Source of the DNA: Nonomuraea montanisoli
Lineage (GTDB): Bacteria > Actinomycetota > Actinomycetes > Streptosporangiales > Streptosporangiaceae
Length of the DNA: 64,000 nt
Assembly (NCBI RefSeq): GCF_013363975.1
Contig: NZ_JABWGN010000012.1
Span: 93,423 to 157,422, forward strand
Direction: 5' to 3'
The notes below the pieces were generated by a model. That model saw only the letters and a list, made by a program, of their open reading frames with translations, was not told the origin of the DNA and did not search any database. Positions within the stretch are counted from its first letter, which is position 1; every line of letters starts with the position of its first letter. Below, piece after piece: positions 41,895 to 51,000 of the stretch. Position numbers and translations under genes: made by a program.

Positions 41895-42955
41895 CGGGCG
41901 ACGGTCTCGTAGACGGCGCAGGTGCCTTCCACCATCCGCGCGGCCGTGTACAGCTCCCGGTACCGGTCGCGCGCGCGGTCGGCCATGTCCGCGCCACGGT
42001 CCTCCCCCGCCAGGACGCTCAGCGCGGCCCCCGCCAGGGCGGGCGGGTCGTCGGGAGCGACCAGCAGGCCGTCGACCTCGTGCCGGACCAGCTCGGGGAT
42101 GCCCCCCACCGCCGCCGACACGATCGGGATCCCCGAAGCCATCGCCTCCAGGATGACGAGACTGGCCGCGTCGCCCCGTGAGGGCACCAGGAGCACGTCC
42201 GCGCCGATCCCGGCGGTCAGGGCGCCCGACACGCTGCCGTAGAAGCGCACGTGCTCGGCGATCCCGAGGGCGGAGACCAGCCTGCGGAGGAGGGTCTCGT
42301 CGGGTCCCGTCCCCACGAGGTGCAGTTTCGCGCCAGGCAGTTGGCCGAGCATGAGCTCGAACGCGAGGATCGCGACATCCGCGCCCTTCTCCGGCGACAG
42401 GCGGCCGCAGTACAGCACCTGCGGCCCCGGGCCCGGCTCCAGCCGGAAGCTCGACGCGGCGGGGACGTCGACGCCGTTCGGCACGTAGTGGACGCGGCCC
42501 GCGTCGCCGAGGAACTTGCCGATGGCCCGCTGGGCGAACTCGGCGACGGTGATGACCGGGAAGTCCGCCCCCGTGGCCAGGGCGGCCTGGAGGAACGGGT
42601 CGACCGGGTGGTACATGTGCTGCGTGTACAGCAGCGGCGTCCCGATCGTCGCGGAGAGCTCCGCGCCGCGGAAGCCGGCGTGCATCAGGTGGGCGTGGAT
42701 CAGGTCCGGCCGCCAGGCGGCGCCCGTGCCGAGGAGGGCGGCGGGGTCGGCGGACTCCCCCGGCGCCGGCAACAGGGTCGGGTCGACGAAGACGTCGGCG
42801 CCCGCTCGGCGGCAGTGCTCGGTCAGGACGCCGTCGCTTCCGGCTACCACGCCGACCTTCAATCCACGGGTGATCTGGTGGGTCACCTGGGTGGCGACGT
42901 GGCTGACCGTTCCACCGGTCGTGGGGCCGCACTGCACCAGATGCATGACGCGCAT
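41891..42955 (-). CDS. GT4-family glycosyltransferase
   Basis: A 354-residue GT-B fold enzyme. N-terminal HLVQCGPTTGGTVSHVATQ is the acceptor-domain glycine loop; the donor domain has VLYCGRLSPEKGADVAI and the E-x7-E region PSRGDAASLVILEAMASGIP with VGGIPELV. Retaining transfer of a nucleotide-activated sugar is expected, with an unknown acceptor. ATG 42955 has AAAGGA nine bases upstream. It begins a two-gene unit with the EamA transporter after a strong terminator, so it is probably separate from the SDR/Gfo-Idh operon upstream. Confidence 0.9.
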   Translation of the reverse strand: MRVMHLVQCGPTTGGTVSHVATQVTHQITRGLKVGVVAGSDGVLTEHCRRAGADVFVDPTLLPAPGESADPAALLGTGAAWRPDLIHAHLMHAGFRGAELSATIGTPLLYTQHMYHPVDPFLQAALATGADFPVITVAEFAQRAIGKFLGDAGRVHYVPNGVDVPAASSFRLEPGPGPQVLYCGRLSPEKGADVAILAFELMLGQLPGAKLHLVGTGPDETLLRRLVSALGIAEHVRFYGSVSGALTAGIGADVLLVPSRGDAASLVILEAMASGIPIVSAAVGGIPELVRHEVDGLLVAPDDPPALAGAALSVLAGEDRGADMADRARDRYRELYTAARMVEGTCAVYETVAR

Positions 42956-43000
42956 GTGTTGCGTCCTTTCCTGACGGGCCATTCGGGCTGACGGCGTGAA

Positions 43001-43035
43001 GCGCGCGCCGGCGTGACCCTCTCGCCGGCGCGCGC
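43001..43035 (-). terminator. 13-bp stem terminator after the SDR gene
   Basis: GCGCGCGCCGGCG (43001-43013) and its exact reverse complement (43023-43035) enclose a nine-base loop, 18 bases after the stop of the SDR gene on the minus strand. It separates the Gfo/Idh-SDR operon from the glycosyltransferase unit. Confidence 0.75.
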
Positions 43036-43053
43036 GTGGGTGTCCTTCGGTGA

Positions 43054-43866
43054 TCAGCTGCCTTCGACGGAGCGGGCCATCAGGGCGTTGCCCGCGGTGA
43101 GGCCGCCGTCGACCGTCAGGACCGACCCGGTGATCCAGCCGGCGCTGTCGGAGGCCAGGAAGCAGATCGACGTCGCGACGTCGTCCGGCTCCCCGATCCG
43201 GCCCAGCGGGTACCACTGCTTGAGCGCCTCGAAGGTGGCGGGGTTCCTGGCGATCTGCTCGTCCCACGCCGGGGTGCGGATGGTTCCGGGGCTGACGGCG
43301 TTCGCCCGGATGCCGTGCCCGCCGTACTCCACGGCCAGCGAGCGGGTCAGCGAGACGATCGCCGCCTTGGCCGCGCTGTAGGAGGGGTGGCCGAAGAAGG
43401 CGAAGGCGTTCACCGAGACGACGTTCACGATCACGCCGTCGCCGCGGGCCATCATGGCGGGCAGCGCCGCCTGCGCGCAGCGCACCGCGCCCTTGACGAT
43501 CACGTCCAGGTCGGTGTCCCAGAGCAGCGGCGGAGCCTCGTGGAAGCGGGGTGGCACGGGGCAGGCCACGATGGCGTTGTTGACCAGCACGTCCACCGGT
43601 GCGCCCAGGTGGTGCGCGGCCGTGGCGAAGCCCGCGGACACGCTCTCGTCGCGGGTGACGTCCAGCCGCAGACCGATCGCCGTGCCGCCGTCGGCGGTGA
43701 TCTCCTTGGCGAGGCCGACCGCGCCGGACTTGTCGATGTCGGTGACGGCCACCGCCGCGCCCGAGGCCGCCAGCCGCCGTGCCGTCACCCGGCCGACGCC
43801 TCCGGCCGCGCCGGTCACCAGCGCCACCCTTCCCCTCAGATCGAACCGGTCCTGACGCCCGCTCAT
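43054..43866 (-). CDS. Short-chain dehydrogenase/reductase, probable sugar dehydrogenase
   Basis: A 270-residue classical SDR with TGAAGGVG (cofactor loop), an aspartate after beta-2 (TDIDKSG, favouring NAD), VNNAIVA, the catalytic serine in NVVSVNAF and Y-x3-K in SYSAAKAA. The C-terminus ends in the usual LTVDGG motif. Its ATG overlaps the Gfo/Idh stop by four bases. In this carbohydrate locus it may oxidise a sugar or sugar lactone (for instance a galactose- or fucose-type dehydrogenase), which is inference. Confidence 0.92.
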   Translation of the reverse strand: MSGRQDRFDLRGRVALVTGAAGGVGRVTARRLAASGAAVAVTDIDKSGAVGLAKEITADGGTAIGLRLDVTRDESVSAGFATAAHHLGAPVDVLVNNAIVACPVPPRFHEAPPLLWDTDLDVIVKGAVRCAQAALPAMMARGDGVIVNVVSVNAFAFFGHPSYSAAKAAIVSLTRSLAVEYGGHGIRANAVSPGTIRTPAWDEQIARNPATFEALKQWYPLGRIGEPDDVATSICFLASDSAGWITGSVLTVDGGLTAGNALMARSVEGS

Positions 43867-45044
43867 GTCGGCTCCACCTGCCCGTTGTCGAAGTAGGCCC
43901 GCAGCGATTCCTCCAGTACGGGCACCCGCAGGAGCGCCCCGCCGTCCCGCAGCGAGCGGGTGGCCAGGTCGCCGGCGGCCACCGCCGTCCGCGCGTCCAC
44001 CGGCGAGGTGTCGGTGGCCCCGCCCTCACGCACGAACCGGACGAACTCCTCGATCACCTTCGCGTCCGCCCCGCCGTGCCCGTCGACCGACCCGGGGATG
44101 CGGAACTCGGCGTCCCCGGCCGGGTCGTAGTTGCGCCGGCCGGTGTTCCACAGCCGGATCGTGCCGCCCGGCTCGTCACCGAAGTTCTCCAGCCGCCCGG
44201 CGTCGCCGATCACGGTGAAGGAGCGCCAGTAGTCAGGGGTGTAGTGGCATTGCTGGTAGGCGGCCAGCACCCCGTTGTCCAGGCGCAGGTTGAGCAGCGC
44301 GAGATCCTCGACGTCGATCACCGGGTTGAGCCCGCGCTGACTCGACGGCGGCCACTGCTCCCTGCTCAGCCAGTCCTCCGGCTTGGGCGCCCCCGCCTCC
44401 CGCCGCGGCAGGCCGCCGTAGACGGTCAGGCCGCCCATCGCCTGCACGGCCTCGGTGGAGCCCCCGACGATCCAGTGCATGGCGTCGAGGTCGTGGCAGG
44501 CCTTCTGCAGCAGCAGGCTGTTGACCTTGGACCGCTCGGCGTGCCAGTCCTTGAAGAAGAAGTCGCCGCCGTGGCCCACGAAGTGGCGGATCCACACCGC
44601 CTTCGGCGTGCCGATCTGCCCTTCCCGTACGAGCCGGCGCATCAGCCGCACCACGCCCATGTGCCGCATGTTGTGCCCGACGTACAGCCGGGCCCCCGAC
44701 CGCCTGGCGGCGCGCAACACGGCGTCGGCGTCGGCCACCGTCGTCGCCATCGGTTTCTCCAGGTAGACGGCCTTGCCGGCGCTCAGCGCGTCGACGGCCA
44801 CCCGGGCGTGGGTGTGGTCGGGGGTCGCCACCAGCACCGCGTCGATGTCGTCGCGGTCCAGCAGGCGGCGGTAGTCGGTCTCGGCGGCGTTCGCGCCGAA
44901 GAAGTCGGCCTCCTTGCGGAGGATGGTCTCGTCCAGGTCGCAGACGGCGGTGACCCGCGATCCGCGACCTGGTTCGCGGTGGGCGGCGACGGCGAGGTTG
45001 CGCCGGAGTCCCAGTCCGATGGCGGCAATTCGGAGATCGTCCAT
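43863..45044 (-). CDS. Gfo/Idh/MocA-family oxidoreductase (paralogue 1)
   Basis: A 393-residue sugar or inositol dehydrogenase-like protein. The N-terminal Rossmann domain shows IAAIGLGLRRNLA and the EKP motif (VYLEKPMAT) with the lysine that helps catalysis. The C-terminal domain has RHFVGHGGDFFFKDWHAE and HDLDAMHWI, with the histidine expected in the active site. It is very similar over its whole length to the gene at 62036-63232, so one arose by duplication. It leads an operon with the SDR gene. A GC-rich hairpin CCGCACC-ACAC-GGTGCGG (45090-45107) stands in its leader. Confidence 0.93.
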   Translation of the reverse strand: MDDLRIAAIGLGLRRNLAVAAHREPGRGSRVTAVCDLDETILRKEADFFGANAAETDYRRLLDRDDIDAVLVATPDHTHARVAVDALSAGKAVYLEKPMATTVADADAVLRAARRSGARLYVGHNMRHMGVVRLMRRLVREGQIGTPKAVWIRHFVGHGGDFFFKDWHAERSKVNSLLLQKACHDLDAMHWIVGGSTEAVQAMGGLTVYGGLPRREAGAPKPEDWLSREQWPPSSQRGLNPVIDVEDLALLNLRLDNGVLAAYQQCHYTPDYWRSFTVIGDAGRLENFGDEPGGTIRLWNTGRRNYDPAGDAEFRIPGSVDGHGGADAKVIEEFVRFVREGGATDTSPVDARTAVAAGDLATRSLRDGGALLRVPVLEESLRAYFDNGQVEPT

Positions 45045-45244
45045 GCTCTGTCTGGCTCTCCATCACGTTGAGTCGTCGAGCTGTGTTCCCCGCACCACAC
45101 GGTGCGGCTGGACGGCACTTGCTGAGGCGGCGTGATCAACGATGCCCAATCTTGCTCGAAAAGAAAAGGCTTGAAGCGATTTTGCGCATGAGTAGACTCT
45201 TTCGCGCGGTCCGAGCCTTCTCCGCGGTCGCCACCGGCAGCGCA
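45045..45244. other. Leader/spacer between AraC and Gfo/Idh genes
   Basis: A 200-base spacer on the minus strand. It contains the hairpin CCGCACC-ACAC-GGTGCGG (45090-45107) and an AT-richer patch around 45150-45200 where a promoter for the Gfo/Idh-SDR operon would be expected. I see no convincing -10/-35 pair or operator. Confidence 0.35.
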
Positions 45245-46126
45245 TCAACGCCCTGCCGGCCCCCAGGACCGCTGCTCCCTGAACACGCTGGGCGCGACTC
45301 CCACCCGTCGAGTGAACAGGCGGGTGAAGTATCCGGGATCGTCATACCCCACGCGGCGGGCCACAGCGGCGACCCCGAGATCGGTACCCGCCAGCAGTTC
45401 CTTGGCCTGGTTGAGCCGGATCCGCAGCACGTACTCCTTCGGGCTGCACCCGGCGCTGCGCCGTACGGCGTCACGGAGCTCGGCCACCCTCATGGACAAC
45501 CTACGGGCATGCTCGGGCACGGACAGCGGCAGGCAGGCGTCCCTCGCCAGGCTCTGCAGGACGGGATTGCCGTACGGGTCGTGGTCGGCGCGGCTGCGGT
45601 GCAGGGTCACCAGCAGCTCGTGCACGGCCGCGGACGCCTCCACCTCCATGTGCGGGCCGCCCCGGTGGCAGGCCGCGGCCATCTTCTTGACGACCAGGTG
45701 GGCGGGCTCCGCCGAGGACAGGGGAACGACGGGATGGTCCGCGTCGAAGTGGCCGAGCTCGTCGTAGACGGCGACGGCGGGCCCGGAGAAGTCGGCGAAC
45801 GCCTCCGACCAGCCCTGCTCGGAGGGGCCGTAGTGGTGCTCGACGCCCGGGAGCAGCCACAGCAGTGCGGGGGCGGCGACGTCCACCGGTGGCCGGCCTC
45901 CCCAGGAGAACCACCCCCGGCCGGACAGGACGATCAGGGCGACATGATGATCGAGCGTGCGGGGGCCGACGACGGGCAGCCGGCCTCTCTGGGTGCCGAC
46001 CGCGAGGCAGACAAGTCCGAGCCGGCGATGGACGGGGCTGGGCGTGAGGTAGTACCACCAGCGGTCCCACGGCTCCTGGCCCTCCACCCGTTCGACGGAT
46101 CCAACAGGACGCCGCGAATTGTCCAT
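45245..46126 (-). CDS. AraC-family transcriptional regulator
   Basis: A 293-residue protein with an N-terminal cupin-like arm and sugar-binding region (HHVALIVLSGRGWFSWGG, PGVEHHYGPSEQGWSEAFADF) and two C-terminal helix-turn-helix motifs (VPEHARRLSMRVAELRDAVRRS; LGVAAVARRVGYDDPGYFTRLF). ATG 46126 follows GGGAGGG. It is divergent from the GH35 gene, with a 32-bp inverted repeat between, and is a likely activator of the local carbohydrate genes. A pair of direct repeats upstream of the importer at 53488 has the 21-bp spacing usual for AraC-type sites. Confidence 0.92.
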   Translation of the reverse strand: MDNSRRPVGSVERVEGQEPWDRWWYYLTPSPVHRRLGLVCLAVGTQRGRLPVVGPRTLDHHVALIVLSGRGWFSWGGRPPVDVAAPALLWLLPGVEHHYGPSEQGWSEAFADFSGPAVAVYDELGHFDADHPVVPLSSAEPAHLVVKKMAAACHRGGPHMEVEASAAVHELLVTLHRSRADHDPYGNPVLQSLARDACLPLSVPEHARRLSMRVAELRDAVRRSAGCSPKEYVLRIRLNQAKELLAGTDLGVAAVARRVGYDDPGYFTRLFTRRVGVAPSVFREQRSWGPAGR

Positions 46127-46161
46127 GGCCCTCCCCTCCCACCCCCCGGCAAGCTCATCGT

Positions 46162-46193
46162 CGGGATCGTAGTGAGGCCGGATGACGATCCCG
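46162..46193. promoter_or_regulatory. Operator between AraC and GH35 genes
   Basis: CGGGATCGT (46162-46170) and its exact reverse complement (46185-46193) are separated by 14 bases. The site is 22 bases before the GH35 start codon and 36 bases before the AraC start, so binding here could control both genes. Confidence 0.6.
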
Positions 46194-46214
46194 TCACGTG
46201 CGAAGGGATCATCG

Positions 46215-47963
46215 ATGGGCAGCTTCACGATCGAAGACGGCGAATTCCGCCTCAATGGCGCGAAGTTTCGCCTGCTTTCAGGCGCTATGCACTATTTCCG
46301 GGTGCATCCGGACCAGTGGTCGCACCGGCTGGCGATGATCCGCGCGATGGGTCTCAACACCGTGGAGACCTACGTCCCGTGGAACCTGCACGAGTCGCGG
46401 CCGGGGCGGTACCGGCGACTGGACGAGCTGGACCGCTTCCTGGAGGCGGCCGCGCGCGCGGACCTTCACGCCGTCGTCCGGCCGGGACCGTACATCTGCG
46501 CGGAGTGGGACAACGGCGGCCTGCCCTCCTGGGTGACCGGCCGGCTGAGGACGAGCGACCCGGCGTTCCTCGCCTACGTCGACCGGTGGTTCGAGGTGAT
46601 CCTCCCCCGCATCGCCGCGCATCAGATCACCCGGGGTGGCAACGTGCTGATGGTGCAGGTGGAGAACGAGTACGGCTCGTACGGCACCGACACCGCCTAC
46701 TTGAGGCACCTCGCCGACACGATGCGTTCAGCCGGGATCGACGTCCCGCTGTTCACCGCCGACGGGCCGGAGGACTACACGCTGACCGGCGGCTCCCTGG
46801 ACGGCGTGCTGGCGACCGCCACGTTCGGCTCCGACCCGTCGAAGGCGATCAGCGCCTTGCGGCGGTTCCGGCCGGACGACCCGGTGGTGTGCATGGAGCT
46901 GTGGGTCGGCTGGTTCGACCACTGGGGCCGCGAACATGTCGTCCGTGACGCGGCCGGGGCCGCCGCCGTACTGGCGGATCTGCTGGAGGCGGGCGCGTCC
47001 GTCAACATCTACATGGCGCACGGAGGGACGAACTTCGGCACCTGGGCGGGCGCGAACCACGACCTGGAGACCGGCGCCTACCAGCCGACGGTCACCTCCT
47101 ACGACTACGACGCGCCGATCAGTGAAAGCGGGGCGCCCACCGAGAAGTACTGGCTGTTCCGGGACGTCCTGACCCGCTACAACCCCGCTCCGGAGCCCCC
47201 TCCCGCGCCGCCCGTGCTTCCGGCGGCCACCCTGCCTCTGACGGAGTCGGCCGCCCTGTTGCCCGCGCTGGCCTCGCTCGCGCAGCCTCCGGCCGTCTTC
47301 CCCACTCCCCCGGCGTTCGAGGATCTCGGGCTGGATCACGGTCTGGTCCTCTACCGGGTAGAGGTCCCCGGGCCCCGCGGATCGTACCCGCTGATCGTGG
47401 ACGGGCTGCACGACCGGGCCCACGTCCACGTGGACGGCGTGCGTGTCGCCGCGCTCGACCGCGAGCACCCGTCGGTCGAGGTGTCGGGGCCGGCCACGGT
47501 CGAGCTGCTGGTCGAGTCGCTCGGCCGGGTCAACTACGGCCCCCGCATGGGTGAGCGCAAGGGCATCACCGGCGGGATCAGGCACGAGCGCCAGTACCTT
47601 CACCAGGTGACGGCACAGGCCCTCCCGCTGGGCGACCTGCCGCTCGGCGGCACGGGCGTGATCCCGTTCGCCCCCGGCACGGCGACCGCCGCACCGGCCT
47701 TCTTCCGAGGCTTCGTCCCGGTGGACGACCCCGCCGACACCTTCCTCGGGCTGCCGGGATGGGGCCACGGCTACGTCTGGGTCAACGGTTCCTGCCTGGG
47801 CCGCTACTGCTCGGCCGGGCCGCAGCGCACGCTCTACGTCCCTGGTCCCTTGCTGCGGACGGGCGACAACGAGTTCGTCGTGCTGGAACTGGACGAGATC
47901 GGGGACCCCGTCGTCGAGCTGCGCCCGGAGCCTGATCTCGGAGCGCGGCGAGAGGCGCCGTGA
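46215..47963 (+). CDS. GH35 beta-galactosidase
   Basis: A 582-residue glycosidase. The family 35 features are clear: HYFRVHPDQWSHRL and ETYVPWNLHE near the start, the acid/base E152 in VENEYGSYG and the nucleophile E229 in CMELWVGWFD, with MAHGGTNFG further on; beta-sandwich domains follow (VWVNGSCLGRY near the end). No signal peptide is seen, so it should work in the cytoplasm on imported beta-galactosides. ATG 46215 has GAAGGGA at good spacing. It converges on the GH29-like gene, with a 20-bp stem terminator between. Confidence 0.95.
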   Translation: MGSFTIEDGEFRLNGAKFRLLSGAMHYFRVHPDQWSHRLAMIRAMGLNTVETYVPWNLHESRPGRYRRLDELDRFLEAAARADLHAVVRPGPYICAEWDNGGLPSWVTGRLRTSDPAFLAYVDRWFEVILPRIAAHQITRGGNVLMVQVENEYGSYGTDTAYLRHLADTMRSAGIDVPLFTADGPEDYTLTGGSLDGVLATATFGSDPSKAISALRRFRPDDPVVCMELWVGWFDHWGREHVVRDAAGAAAVLADLLEAGASVNIYMAHGGTNFGTWAGANHDLETGAYQPTVTSYDYDAPISESGAPTEKYWLFRDVLTRYNPAPEPPPAPPVLPAATLPLTESAALLPALASLAQPPAVFPTPPAFEDLGLDHGLVLYRVEVPGPRGSYPLIVDGLHDRAHVHVDGVRVAALDREHPSVEVSGPATVELLVESLGRVNYGPRMGERKGITGGIRHERQYLHQVTAQALPLGDLPLGGTGVIPFAPGTATAAPAFFRGFVPVDDPADTFLGLPGWGHGYVWVNGSCLGRYCSAGPQRTLYVPGPLLRTGDNEFVVLELDEIGDPVVELRPEPDLGARREAP

Positions 47964-47977
47964 CATCGTGGCGGAGC

Positions 47978-48024
47978 CTCCCGGGGATCATCGACGGTCA
48001 TGGCCCGTCGATGATCCCCGGGAG
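47978..48024. terminator. 20-bp stem bidirectional terminator
   Basis: Bases 47978-47997 (beginning CTCCCGGGGATC) are the exact reverse complement of 48005-48024, with a seven-base loop. It lies between the converging GH35 and GH29-like genes, 15 and 25 bases from their stop codons, and should stop transcription from both sides. Confidence 0.85.
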
Positions 48025-48048
48025 CGCATCGTTCGCTGTCGCGCGCGA

Positions 48049-51000
48049 CTACCGATCCGCGACGTTGACGAAAGCCGTCGCCTTGACGGCCGTTCCCGCC
48101 ACGACACCACGGACGGTGAACCATCCGCTCTCGGCCACCATGTCCGAGGTGACCGGTTCCCATGTCACATCGACGGATCCGGTCGTGCCGTCACTGTGGA
48201 CGGCCTCGGCCTGCGCGGGCAGCGTGGGGACCTTGCCGATGGTCGTATCGACGGCAACCGGCCTGAAATCCACGATGGTCTTCGACGCGCGCGCCTCGAA
48301 GACGCCGAACTCGGCCAGTCCGCACTCCGCGTCGCCCGGATTGTCGTAGGTGTTGTCAGGGTCGATGGTGAACTTCACCCATCCTGTCTTGACCGGGGTG
48401 TCGAAGGTGACGACGTTGTCCGGCTGCCCGTCCCACCGGATCCCGGTCACCTTCCTGCTGCCGCCTTCCCATTCCAGCAGGCCTTCCACGATCTGGTTGA
48501 CGGCGGCGCCGCGGTCGACCAGGTTGACGTGGTCGATCTCCACCGGCGACGGGAACTGCAGTTTGATCCACGGGTTGTGGTCCGCCTTCTTCGCCGCCCA
48601 GGACGTTGTCCTGTTGCCGTCCGTCGCCTTCGTTCCCAGATAGCGGTCATCCTGGTCGTCGCCGTCCGGGACACCGTTGCGGTCGCGAACCGAGGACACC
48701 GTGACCGCGGCCGAGCCCGCGATGTCGTCGCTCTGCGCGGTCAGCGTTTCCGGGTTCGACTCCACTGTCACGCCGTCCAGCGTCACGACTGCCTTCGCGG
48801 TGGCCTGGAACCCGCTGGTGATCGGTTGCCCCAGGACGATGGTGTTGCTGCCGGGTACGGCCGCCAGCCTGCTGTCGCTGAACACGTACGCGGTCTTCGC
48901 CTTCGACAGGTTCGCCTTCTCGCCGGTGTTCAGCGTCGCCTCGATCGTGCCGACGACCGGTTGGTTCACCTTGATGGAGCCGCCGCTCAGCGCGAGCTTC
49001 ACGGTCTTGAGGAACGCGGGGAACGACATGCGTCCGTCCGCGGCGACGTCGACGGAGAAGGATTCCTCGGCCCGGTAGCCGGCCAGCTCCGCGGAGACGT
49101 TGATCCGTGCCCTGCCTGCCGCACCGGACGACAGCGTCCTGTCCTCACCGACGGCTACCACGGACGGGTTGTCGCTGGTGATCGTGATCTTCGCGGTCCT
49201 CAGGTCGACCGGCTCGCCGAGGAAGGAGGTGCCCTTGACGTCGATCGTCGCCGTCTGTCCGTCCGTACCGGCCTTCGGCCGCAGCTCTAGTCCGCCCAGG
49301 GCGGTCAGATCCCTCAGCGAGAACATCCGGATCTCGAGCACGTCGATCGGGCTGCCGTTCTGCCCGCCTCCCGGGAAGGAAACCCGCACATAGCGTGCGT
49401 GCACACTGGGCCGGGCCGGATCAACCGGATAGTTGTAGTACAGACCTTCCTGCTCCCACGCGTACAACGTCGTGTCGCTGCCCGGAACGGCCAGCGTGTT
49501 CCGCGACGTCGGCAGCCCGGCGCCGGACACCGTGGTCGTCTCGTTGCCGGTGGTCCACCGCGAGCCGTCGGCGCTGTACTCGATCTTCACCTTCTTCGGC
49601 ACGTTGTAGTAGGTGACGTTGTCGGCGTTCGGCATGTGGTGGTTGAAGAAGAGGTTGACGCGCGAGAGGTCGTGCGTCCTGCCCAGGTCGTAGGTGATGC
49701 TCGGGTTCTGGTCGCCCGCCGGTGCCGACCACTTCGCGAGGTTGCCGCCGGTCGTGTCGTTGATCATTCCGTCGGACAGCAGCCTGGCGTGCCCGCTGTC
49801 GGTTGTCACCTGCGGTGTCGTTCCGGACACCACGTTCGCGTCCGGGACCAACGTGATGTAGTTCCGGGTCGAGGTGAAGGTCTTCCCGTCCACCGTGACG
49901 TCCGCCCAGTAGCTGTACATCGTGGTCGCGGGAACCTTGCGGGTGAACCGCATCGTGTCGCCCGCGACGGTGAACGGCGACTCGTCGGCCGGGACCTCGG
50001 TGACCACGATCTTCCCCGCGGGATTGTCGCGCCTGCCGTCGACGGTCGCGTAGTGGTACTTGACGTTCGAAGCGTCGAGGATGTCGACCTCGCCGCCCTT
50101 TTCGGTGTACCCCGTGAACGTCACCGGGATGTCCCTGTCGGTGGCGAACTGCCCCCAGAACAACGCGCCGTCGGTGCGCATGCTCACGCCGACCAGCGGA
50201 AGTGCGGCCGAGACGGCGCGGCCCCGCACCTTGACCGGATAGGTGTCGGTCATGACCTGGGGACGGTTCACACCGTCGTCGTAGGTCGCCGTCACGGTGA
50301 TGGTGGCCGTGCCGTCGCCGGTGGCCCTGACCACGCCCGTTGCCGCTGCCACGGTGGCGACCCGCGGGTTGCTGCTCCTGAACGTGAGCCTGGCGGGCGC
50401 GAGGACGTTGGTGTAGCCGTTCATGTAGCTCTCGGCCCGCAGTCGCAGGCTGTTCGCCGCGGTCTGGCTGCTGAAGAGCTTGACACTCGTCATCTTGTAG
50501 GTTCTGACCGGGCTCTTGGTCCGGATCTTGATGATGGTGTCGATGGGATCCGCCGTGACACCTGACGTGTCGATCGAGATGTAGTGCTTGCCGTTCGCCT
50601 TCTCTGTCGTGAAGGGCAGGGAGACGCCCTTGTTCAGCCACCGGACCTGGTCCACCGGATGGTCGAAGGGGCCGATGTGGCTCATCCGCGACTGGCCGGC
50701 GAACCCCGCCTTCGCCACGCCCGCGATCTGGTTCTTGATCATGTGCAGGTAGACGTACTGGTCGCGGGACATGGCGTAGCCCCAGTCCGGCCCCTGCCCG
50801 TGAGCGATCGCCTTCCGCGGGTCGGTGTACCAGCCGGGCTTCACGGTGTAGTCCATGGTGTACGGCATGGTGCCGTACATCGACTCGCGAAGATCCGGTC
50901 CGCGCCCGTTGTCCATCCACTTCACGATCGACGCCCGCATGTCCGAGAGCTGCTGCGAGGAGATCGGCACCATCGAGAAGATGTTCGTGTTGTCCAGGTT

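Noticed and set aside
40887..42932. EamA transporter as a 681-residue fusion with upstream frame
   Set aside because: The upstream part is antisense-like shadow of the glycosyltransferase; GTG 41894 overlaps the glycosyltransferase stop in a normal coupled arrangement.
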